From Chloroflexota bacterium (lineage in GTDB: Bacteria > Chloroflexota > Dehalococcoidia > UBA2979), in NCBI GenBank assembly GCA_016875695.1, contig VGPB01000021.1:1-15522 (forward strand): 15,522 bases of DNA. The letters are read 5' to 3'. The stretch's first letter is position 1. Every line of letters begins with the position of its first letter. Under the pieces are notes generated by a model, which was not told the origin of the DNA, made no database searches, and saw only the letters and a program-made list of their open reading frames with translations. Made by a program: the position numbers and the translations under genes. This document shows, one piece after another, positions 9,993-15,522 of this stretch.

Positions 9993-10640
9993 CTACACCG
10001 GTGAGTAGGTGGCGGCGTCGGCGAGGAAGCGCGCGATGCCGGCGTCGGTGAGCGAGTGGCGCACCATCTGGAACAGCACGCTTGCGGGCAGCGTGGCGAC
10101 GTGCGCGCCGGCGAGCGCGGCCTGCGTGACGTGGCGCGGGCTGCGGATGCTGGCGGCCAGCACCTGCGTCGGCAGGTGGAACAGCTCGAAGATGCGCACG
10201 GCTTCGCTCACGACCGTCATGCCGTCCTCGCCGGCGTCGTCGAGGCGGCCGACGAACGGCGAGACGTAGGCGGCGCCGGCGAGGGCGGCGAGCAGCGCCT
10301 GATTCGCGGAGAAGATGAGCGTGGTGTTGATGCGGATGCCCTCGGCGGAGAGCCGGCGGATCGCAGCGAGGCCGGGCTCCGTGAGCGGCACCTTCACGAC
10401 GACGTTCGGGTGCCAGGCGGCCACGCGGCGCGCCTCGGCGACGATGTCGTCGGCCTCGGTGGAGATGCACTCGGCGGAGATGGGGCCGTCGACGACGTCG
10501 CAGATCTCGAGCACGCGCGCGCGGTAATCGACGCCCTCGCGGGCGACGAGCGTGGGGTTGGTAGTCACGCCGGAGATCACGCCCATGGCGGCGGCACGGC
10601 GAATCTCGTCGATGTTCGCGGTGTCGAGGAACAGGCGCAT
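9993..10640 (-). CDS. tal: Transaldolase (small TalC/FSA-type)
   Basis: At 215 residues this belongs to the short transaldolase / fructose-6-phosphate aldolase family, TIM barrels that move or release a dihydroxyacetone unit through a Schiff-base lysine. The lysine is K83 in VVVKVPLT. Other landmarks are FLDTANIDEI at the start, SGVTTNPTL (23-31), INTTLIFSANQALLAALAGA (104-123) and YVSPFVGRLDD. A glutamate (E57, in SAECIS) occupies the position that is Gln in E. coli FSA and Glu in transaldolases such as the B. subtilis enzyme, so transaldolase activity (pentose phosphate pathway) is the better call. ATG 10640 has a GGAGG eight bases upstream. It lies 33 bp after the membrane-protein gene, consistent with a pyrG-led operon. 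Confidence 0.93.
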   Translation of the reverse strand: MRLFLDTANIDEIRRAAAMGVISGVTTNPTLVAREGVDYRARVLEICDVVDGPISAECISTEADDIVAEARRVAAWHPNVVVKVPLTEPGLAAIRRLSAEGIRINTTLIFSANQALLAALAGAAYVSPFVGRLDDAGEDGMTVVSEAVRIFELFHLPTQVLAASIRSPRHVTQAALAGAHVATLPASVLFQMVRHSLTDAGIARFLADAATYSPV

Positions 10641-10673
10641 CGGCGGGACCTCCGAGGCCGGACAGGGGGTGGG

Positions 10674-11138
10674 CTAGAAGGGCTTGAAGACGGCGAGCCA
10701 GGCCATGAGCGGGACCGTCGCCACGAGTATCGTAACGAATACGACCGGCACGTTGTCGGCGAGCGCGGCGGTGAGCTCGGGCGTGACTTCGCCGCGCTTG
10801 TTCGCCTGCAGCGCCAGGTAGCGCACGCGGCGCAGACCCACGCCGAGCAGCGGCAGCGCGACGAAGACGTCGAGCATGTAGACGATCTCGAGCGCGAGCA
10901 GCCAGCCGGTGGTGACGAGATTCCAGTCGGCGCCAGCGGCCCAGGCCACGCCGGTGACGCCGGCGGCGATGTAGCCGGGCAGCAGCCAGGCGGTCTCGTT
11001 GCGCTGGGCCTCGGAGAGCAGGAGTGTGCGCTCGCTGAGGTCCGGGGTGCGCCAGGCGCGCCAGACCGGCACGGCGACGGCGCCGAGCCCGCCGGCGAGC
11101 CAGAGCAGCGCGAGCGTATGCAGCAGGCGCAGCGTCAC
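10674..11138 (-). CDS. Four-helix membrane protein, DUF2269-like
   Basis: From GTG 11138 this is a 154-residue integral membrane protein with four hydrophobic helices at about 5-24, 50-69, 77-100 and 131-151. The first helix opens with LRLLHTLALLWLAGGLGA, and the protein ends in WLAVFKPF, reminiscent of DUF2269-type predicted membrane proteins. That family call is by resemblance only. I see no catalytic motif. The start is chosen because its GTG overlaps the pyrG stop codon in a GTGA arrangement, typical of translational coupling. An in-frame extension upstream would lie within the pyrG coding sequence and reads as an Arg/Pro-rich shadow. Function is unknown. Its position between pyrG and tal suggests co-transcription but no specific role. 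Confidence 0.8.
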   Translation of the reverse strand: MTLRLLHTLALLWLAGGLGAVAVPVWRAWRTPDLSERTLLLSEAQRNETAWLLPGYIAAGVTGVAWAAGADWNLVTTGWLLALEIVYMLDVFVALPLLGVGLRRVRYLALQANKRGEVTPELTAALADNVPVVFVTILVATVPLMAWLAVFKPF

Positions 11139-12766
11139 GCGCGCCCCACGCTGGCCGTCTCGCGGTCGCGCGCGCGCTCCAGCGCCGCGCCGAGGAAGTC
11201 GCGGAACAGCGGCTGGGGGCGGCCGGGGCGCGAGGTGAACTCCGGGTGGAACTGCGCGCCGACCATCCACGGGTGGTCGCGGAGCTCGACGATCTCGACG
11301 AGCTGGCCGTCGGGGGACCAGCCGGAGGCGACGAGGCCGTGCGCCTCGAGCGCGGGGAGCAGCGCGCTGTTCACCTCGTAGCGGTGGCGGTGGCGCTCGC
11401 GGACGAGCTCGCGACCGTAGGCGGCGTGCGCGCGCGTGCCGGGGACGAGCCGGCAGTCGTAGCCGCCGAGGCGCATGGTGCCGCCCAGCTCGTCGACGGA
11501 GCGCTGCTCGGAGAGCAGAGCGATCACGGGGAAGGGCGTGCGCGGGTCGGCCTCGGTAGTGTTGGCGCCGGGCATGCCGGCGACGTTGCGGGCGAACTCG
11601 CAGACGAGCATCTGCATGCCGAGGCAGTCACCGAGGTAGGGGACGCGCTGCTCGCGGGCGTACTGGACTGCGGCGATCTTTCCCTCCAGCCCGCGGTCGC
11701 CGAAGCCGGGGCAGAGCACGATGCCGTCGGCATCGCCGAGCAGCTCGGCGGCGGGCCGCGTCTCGAGGTCCTCCGAATGCACCCAGCGCAGGTCGAGGCG
11801 CGCGTGGTGGTGCACCGCGGCGTGGATCAGCGCCTCCTTGATCGAGAGGTAGGCGTCGTGCAGCTCGACGTACTTGCCGACGACGGCGACGCGCGCGGTC
11901 GCCTGGGGGTTGCGCAGCCGCTCCACGAAGGAGCGCCAGGCGGTGAGGTCGGGGCTGGCGGCCGGGAGCTCGAGCTGGCGCGCCACGAGCTCGTCGAGGC
12001 CCGCCGCCTCGAGGTAGAGCGGGACCTCGTAGATGGAGTCGGCGGTCTCCAGCGCGATCACGGCCTCGGTGTCCACGTTGCAGAAGAGCGATATCTTCTC
12101 GCGCAGGGGCTGGGGCACAGGGAGGTCGGAACGCGCGACGACCACGTCGGGCTGGATGCCGAAGGTGCGCAGCTCGCGCACCGAATGCTGGGTGGGCTTG
12201 GTCTTGAGCTCGTGGGTGGCGCCGATGTAGGGCAGCAGCGTCACGTGGATGGAGAGCGTCTCCCGTGGGCCGAGCGCGTGGCGCAGCTGGCTGATGGCCT
12301 CGAGGAAGGGCTGGCCCTCCATGTCGCCAACGGTGCCACCGACCTCGACGAGCACGATCTCGGCGTCGAGCGCCTGGCCGGCGAGGCGGATGCGGCGCTT
12401 GATCTCGTTGGTGATGTGGGGGATCGGCTGGATGGTGCCGCCGAGGAAATCGCCGCGGCGCTCCTTGCGGATAACCTCCTCGTAGACCTGGCCGGTGGAG
12501 GTGGAGTTCACGCGCGCGAGCGGCTGGTCCAAGAAACGCTCGTAGTGGCCGAGGTCGAGGTCGGTCTCGGCGCCGTCGTCGGTGACGTAGACCTCGCCGT
12601 GCTGATAGGGGGACATGGTGCCCGGATCGACGTTGATGTAGGGGTCGAGCTTGAGGATGGAGACGCGCAGGCCGCGGGCCTTGAGGATGCGGCCGAGCGA
12701 GGCGGTGACGATGCCCTTGCCGACCGAGCTGACGACGCCGCCGGTGACAAAGACGTATTTCGGCAA
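11135..12766 (-). CDS. pyrG: CTP synthase (glutamine hydrolysing)
   Basis: The 543-residue enzyme converts UTP to CTP using ATP and glutamine-derived ammonia. The synthetase domain (1-265) has the P-loop GGVVSSVGKGI (9-19), LDPYINVDPGTMSPYQHGEV (40-59), DLDLGHYERF (69-78), VEVGGTVGDMEG (140-151) and the KTKPTQHSV loop (188-196). The glutaminase domain (about 290-530) keeps the triad Cys381 (CLGMQ), His507 and Glu509 (QFHPEF). Two positions near the active site are unusual: the oxyanion strand reads LCPGFGDRG where PGGFGxRG is expected, and Cys381 is preceded by Asp (LGDCLG). The start is TTG 12766, the only fitting start, since the nearby GTG is out of frame. The stop overlaps the next gene by four bases. 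Confidence 0.97.
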   Translation of the reverse strand: MPKYVFVTGGVVSSVGKGIVTASLGRILKARGLRVSILKLDPYINVDPGTMSPYQHGEVYVTDDGAETDLDLGHYERFLDQPLARVNSTSTGQVYEEVIRKERRGDFLGGTIQPIPHITNEIKRRIRLAGQALDAEIVLVEVGGTVGDMEGQPFLEAISQLRHALGPRETLSIHVTLLPYIGATHELKTKPTQHSVRELRTFGIQPDVVVARSDLPVPQPLREKISLFCNVDTEAVIALETADSIYEVPLYLEAAGLDELVARQLELPAASPDLTAWRSFVERLRNPQATARVAVVGKYVELHDAYLSIKEALIHAAVHHHARLDLRWVHSEDLETRPAAELLGDADGIVLCPGFGDRGLEGKIAAVQYAREQRVPYLGDCLGMQMLVCEFARNVAGMPGANTTEADPRTPFPVIALLSEQRSVDELGGTMRLGGYDCRLVPGTRAHAAYGRELVRERHRHRYEVNSALLPALEAHGLVASGWSPDGQLVEIVELRDHPWMVGAQFHPEFTSRPGRPQPLFRDFLGAALERARDRETASVGRA

Positions 12767-12850
12767 GTCAGCACCGCCTCACGCGACGCAAGGTCGCCCG
12801 TGGTGTCGGGGTTGCGCGGTGACGGGGAGTCAGACGGGGGGACACGTCCC

Positions 12851-12878
12851 ATGCTAGCGCGGGCGCGGGTGGCGTCAA
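12851..12878 (-). promoter_or_regulatory. Candidate pyrG promoter
   Basis: On the minus strand TTGACG (12873-12878) and TAGCAT (12851-12856) are 16 bp apart. The transcript would begin in or beside GGGACGTG and have a leader of roughly 75-80 bases. The -35 is good, the -10 is mediocre. Confidence 0.45.
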
Positions 12879-12919
12879 TGCGGGGTCCTCGCGGGCGTTC
12901 GCAACCAGCGGCGCGAGCG

Positions 12920-13325
12920 TTAGCGCGCGTACACGGCGAGGACCCCGATGGTGACCGCGATGACGACCACGTCGGCGGCGAGCTCGGCAGCGCGGCCGTG
13001 CTCGCCGCTCACCAGGAAGGCGATGAACACCCCGAGGGCGGCGTTCTGACTGACGAAGTCCAGTTGGACGCCGAGCACGTTCGTCGCGACGATGGACTGG
13101 GCGAGCAGCGCGAGTGCTGTGAGCAGCGAAACCGCAGCTGACTGTCGTAGCCCGCACGGGCGAGGACTCGTGGCAGCGCGGGCACTCGGTCCTCCCGATC
13201 TCCAGCCTGTACTGTCCGCGCCAACAGCAGTCCCGGACAGGGTCGACCGGACCCTCCAGAACGGGCCGTCTTGCCGCGATCGCCGGGGCGGCCGTACCCT
13301 CGGGCGGCCGGCCGAGTGCGGACAT
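12920..13325 (-). pseudogene. Possible decayed small zinc-motif / two-helix membrane gene
   Basis: On the minus strand, 12920 to about 13138 encodes a hydrophobic, protein-like stretch with strong G/C third positions: two or three helices (SLLTALALLAQSIVATNVLG, then NAALGVFIAFLVSG and VVVIAVTIGVLAVYAR, stop TAA at 12920). No start codon lies close upstream in that frame. One frame over, from ATG 13325, runs a 55-codon stretch ending in YRLEIGRTECPRCHESSPV, with a CPRC zinc-knuckle-like motif. A single-base shift near 13125-13140 would join the two. I infer a small zinc-ribbon-plus-membrane protein with a frameshift; each part alone could be chance. The upstream GTG at 13185 with GGAGG is in a third frame. 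Confidence 0.35.
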
Positions 13326-13349
13326 GGACCGCCTTCGAGGAGGCTCGCA

Positions 13350-14624
13350 GTGGCGGTGGAGCCGCGGGTGGCGACGCTTGCGAACGGGCTGCGCGTGATC
13401 ACCGCGACGCTCCCGCAGGCGCAGGCGGCTGCAGTCGCGTTCTTCGCCGGGGTGGGCTCGCGCGGCGAGGAGCGACGCACGAACGGGCTGTCGCACTACC
13501 TGGAGCACATGCTGTTCAAGGGCACACAGGCGCGGCCGAACGCGCAGCAGATCGCGCAGGCGATCGAGGGCGCGGGCGGCACGCTGAACGCGTACACCAC
13601 GCACGAGCTGACGTGCTACTGGAACAACGTGCCGTTCGAGGCGGCCGCGGGCGGCATCGACGTGGTCGCCGACATGATCCAGCACTCGCTGCTCGCGGCC
13701 GAGGAGATCGACCGCGAGCGCACGGTGGTGCAGCAGGAGATCCGGCGCAGCCACGACACACCCGCCGCGTGGGTGAGCGAGCTGCTGGGGCGCGCGACGT
13801 TCGGTGACCAGCCGGTGGGCTGGCCGGTGGCGGGCTCGCTGGAGACCGTGGGGGCGCTCGAGCGCGGCGACTTCACGGCGCACATGGCGCGCTTCTACAC
13901 CACGCGCAACGCGGTGTTCTCGGTCGCGGGGAACGTCGAGCACGAAGCGGTGGTGGCCGCCGCGGAGCGGCTGTTTCGCGACCTGCCCGCGGGCGAGGCG
14001 GCTCCGGCGCCACCGGCGCAGCCCGGGCTGCCCGCGGAGCGCGTGATCGTGGAGCAGCGCGAGACCGAGCAGACGCAGATCGCGCTGTCGGCGCAGGCGC
14101 TCGCGCGCAACGACCCGGATCGCTACGCGCTCGAGATACTGCACACGATTCTTGGGCGGGGGATGTCGTCGCGGCTGTTCGAGGAGGTGCGTGAACGGCG
14201 GGGGCTCGCGTACTCGGTCGGCTCGCGCGTCTCGCGCTTCCGCGACATCGGCGCGTTCACGGTGGCGGCGGGCGTGACGCGGGCGCAGCAGGAGGAGGCG
14301 TTGCAAGTGATCGTGGGAGAGCTGTGGCGCGTCGTGGCCGACGCGGTGCCGGAGGACGAGCTGCGCCGCGCCATCGACTACGCGACGGGCAGCTTCCGAC
14401 TCTCGATCGAGACGGCGATGTCGTACGGGCAGCGCTACGGCGACCAGCTGCTGCAAGACGGGCGCATCGAGCCGGTGGAAGAGACGGTCGCGGCGCTGCG
14501 CGCGGTGACGGCGGCCGACGTGCAGCGCGTCGCGCGACGCGTGATCGGGCCGGGGCAGTTCGCGCTGGCGGTGGTCGGGCCGTCGGCGCCGGCGGACCGC
14601 CTCGACGCGATCCTCGCGAGCTAG
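13350..14624 (+). CDS. M16 family zinc metallopeptidase (processing-peptidase-like)
   Basis: This 424-residue protein is an insulinase/mitochondrial-processing-peptidase-like enzyme, which usually degrades or trims peptides. The inverted zinc motif HYLEH (H49, E52, H53) is intact. The downstream glutamates are at E123 and E130 in ERTVVQQEI, matching the third zinc ligand region. The C-terminal half has the second M16 repeat with GRGMSSRLFEEVRERRGLAYSVG, the usual substrate-contacting R/Y region. Length fits bacterial single-chain-pair members of about 420 residues. No signal peptide is visible, so it is probably cytoplasmic. GTG 13350 has GAGGAGG at 13337-13343, six bases away. Upstream in-frame sequence is not protein-like. 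It leads a plus-strand cluster; the next gene begins two bases after its stop. Confidence 0.95.
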   Translation: MAVEPRVATLANGLRVITATLPQAQAAAVAFFAGVGSRGEERRTNGLSHYLEHMLFKGTQARPNAQQIAQAIEGAGGTLNAYTTHELTCYWNNVPFEAAAGGIDVVADMIQHSLLAAEEIDRERTVVQQEIRRSHDTPAAWVSELLGRATFGDQPVGWPVAGSLETVGALERGDFTAHMARFYTTRNAVFSVAGNVEHEAVVAAAERLFRDLPAGEAAPAPPAQPGLPAERVIVEQRETEQTQIALSAQALARNDPDRYALEILHTILGRGMSSRLFEEVRERRGLAYSVGSRVSRFRDIGAFTVAAGVTRAQQEEALQVIVGELWRVVADAVPEDELRRAIDYATGSFRLSIETAMSYGQRYGDQLLQDGRIEPVEETVAALRAVTAADVQRVARRVIGPGQFALAVVGPSAPADRLDAILAS

Positions 14625-14626
14625 CG

Positions 14627-15355
14627 ATGCCGGAGGCGTTGCGTCCGGGCGGTGTGCGCATCCACTACGAGGTGCTGGGCCCGGCGGAGAGCGCCGCGGC
14701 GCCGCTCGCGCTCGCGCACGGGTTCGGGGTGTCGCACGAGATGTGGGCGTGGCAAACGCCGTACCTCGCGGCGGGACGGCGGGTGATCCTGTGGGACGCG
14801 CGCGGGCACGGCGCGTCGAGCGCGCCGCCGGACCCCGCCCAGTACGCGATGGCGGAGCTCGCCGCGGACCTGCGCGCGATACTGGAGGTGGCGGGGGCAG
14901 CGGGTAGCTGTGTCATCGGCGGAATGTCGTTCGGGGGGCAGATCGCGCTGCAGTACGCGGTGGACTATCCGCGATCGACGCGCGCGCTGGTGCTCTCCGA
15001 CACCACGACTCGGGGCTCGCGCGCGGCGGCCGAGCCGTCACAGGTCCCGGCGCAGCTCGCGCGCGACCCGGGGCTCGCGGGCGCGTACCTCGGCATGCAG
15101 GGGCGTGCCGACCTCACGCCGCACCTGCCGGAGCTCGCGATGCCGGCGCTGGTCATCTACGGCGACTGGGACGAGCTAATCGCGGACGGCGTGCACCGGC
15201 TTGCGGACGGGCTGCCACAGCGGCGCGTGGTGCGCATGTCCGGGTGCTACCACGGCACCTCCGCGCAGCGCCCGAAGGACTGGACCGACATCGTGCAGGA
15301 GTTCCTGGCCGATGTCGACGCCGGCACGCCGGTGGCCGGCGAGCTGACGCGCTAG
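14627..15355 (+). CDS. Alpha/beta-fold hydrolase
   Basis: The 242-residue protein is an alpha/beta hydrolase with the order expected of the esterase / 3-oxoadipate enol-lactonase-like group. It shows the oxyanion HGFG (31-34), WDARGHGASS (56-65), the nucleophile elbow GGMSFGG (98-104, Ser101), an acidic residue in YGDWDELI (D180/D182) and a catalytic histidine in GCYHGTS (H209). The cap region between about residues 126 and 170 is short, and the usual AGH before the last loop reads SGCYHG. The substrate cannot be told from sequence. ATG 14627 starts two bases after the M16 stop, so translation is likely coupled; longer in-frame starts would lie inside M16. The neighbouring CitE-like gene suggests a carbon-catabolic setting, as an inference only. 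Confidence 0.92.
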   Translation: MPEALRPGGVRIHYEVLGPAESAAAPLALAHGFGVSHEMWAWQTPYLAAGRRVILWDARGHGASSAPPDPAQYAMAELAADLRAILEVAGAAGSCVIGGMSFGGQIALQYAVDYPRSTRALVLSDTTTRGSRAAAEPSQVPAQLARDPGLAGAYLGMQGRADLTPHLPELAMPALVIYGDWDELIADGVHRLADGLPQRRVVRMSGCYHGTSAQRPKDWTDIVQEFLADVDAGTPVAGELTR

Positions 15356-15358
15356 CCG

Positions 15359-15393
15359 CGTGATCGCGCCATCGTGATCAGACGATCGTGATC
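15359..15393 (+). repeat. Three CGTGATC copies at 14-bp spacing
   Basis: CGTGATC occurs at 15359, 15373 and 15387, exactly 14 bp apart. The first and third copies extend to CGTGATCGCGC, and the first two are followed by CAT or GAT at the same position. The third copy covers the GTG start of the next gene. It could be a regulator-binding array or a small tandem duplication. Confidence 0.6.
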
Positions 15394-15522
15394 GCGCTGC
15401 GCAGCCTGTTACAGCTGCAGCCGCTGGACGCGGGCGCCGCGCGTGCAGTGCGCGCGAGCGCCGCCGACGCGATGCTGCTCGACCTGGCGGGCGCGCAGGC
15501 GTTCGGTGACCGCGCGGGCGCG
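15388..15522 (+). CDS. CitE-like (HpcH/HpaI aldolase / citrate lyase beta) protein, 5' end
   Basis: Only the first 45 codons are present; the window ends inside the gene. LRSLLQLQPLD, followed about 15 residues later by SAADAMLLDL, matches the opening of CitE-type CoA-ester lyases, whose usual form is RSLLFVPG ... ADALILDLEDAV. Here the segment after LLDL is AGAQ, not EDAV, so the acidic residues of that family motif are missing. GTG 15388 is the only plausible start in this frame, because a TGA lies in frame at 15361. It follows the hydrolase gene by 32 bp. The family call rests on a short stretch and is moderate. Confidence 0.6.
   Translation, partial: MIALRSLLQLQPLDAGAARAVRASAADAMLLDLAGAQAFGDRAGA

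Larger units (their letters stand above)
12767..13349. other. Intergenic region between divergent pyrG and M16 genes
   Basis: These 583 bases contain the pyrG leader and promoter, the possible decayed minus-strand gene, and the upstream region of the M16 gene. A weak plus-strand promoter candidate is TTGCCG (13271-13276)-18-TACCCT (13295-13300). I see no RNA gene or mobile element. Confidence 0.6.

Noticed and set aside
11246..13141. 631-codon plus-strand open frame opposite pyrG
   Set aside because: Antisense shadow of a well-conserved CTP synthase; no domain, no ribosome binding site, composition typical of reverse-complemented coding DNA.
12768..14456. 562-codon minus-strand open frame opposite the M16 gene
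   Set aside because: Mostly the shadow of M16. Only its short stretch with CPRC, outside M16, was kept as part of a tentative decayed gene.

Overview
The window is about 15.5 kb of very GC-rich bacterial DNA, with strongly G/C-biased third codon positions and frequent GTG and TTG starts. It is mostly a conserved chromosomal region, not a mobile or defence island. I found no transposase, integrase, CRISPR array, tRNA or rRNA. An hrcA-grpE-dnaK operon under a CIRCE operator argues against a typical actinobacterium, where dnaK is usually controlled by HspR. The COG2220-type MBL protein and the LysM-M23 protein resemble ones I associate with Chloroflexota. A high-GC Chloroflexota (Thermomicrobia-like) host is my best inference, not proven by the sequence.

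Layout. Positions 1-1390 (+) hold a membrane-anchored GGDEF gene broken by two stop codons and a frameshift; its cytoplasmic GGDEF domain is still intact. Positions 1455-5138 (-) hold the class I heat-shock operon hrcA-grpE-dnaK with a clear sigma70-type promoter and a near-perfect CIRCE; no dnaJ follows. Positions 5257-6603 (+) hold an ECF-type sigma factor, possibly leaderless and with no anti-sigma gene beside it, then an MBL-fold protein that has lost most metal ligands. Positions 6652-7833 (-) encode an anchored LysM/LysM/M23 cell-wall peptidase, preceded by an AT-rich promoter island. Positions 8244-12766 (-) hold pyrG, a four-helix membrane protein overlapping it by four bases, transaldolase and rho, a compact version of the pyrG-tal-rho neighbourhood known in Firmicutes. 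Positions 12767-13349 are mostly noncoding, with a probable decayed small zinc-motif/membrane gene on the minus strand. Positions 13350-15522 (+) hold a tight cluster: M16 peptidase, alpha/beta hydrolase and the start of a CitE-like (HpcH/HpaI) lyase cut off by the window end.

Functionally this is proteostasis (HrcA/GrpE/DnaK), nucleotide and pentose-phosphate metabolism (PyrG, Tal), transcription termination (Rho), cell-wall remodelling (M23) and a small hydrolytic/catabolic cluster. Nothing here convincingly forms a new multi-gene system. The items most worth a second look are the metal-dead MBL protein, the altered glutaminase site of PyrG, the broken GGDEF gene, the hairpin before grpE, the AT-rich divergent promoter region and the 14-bp-period repeat at the start of the CitE-like gene.
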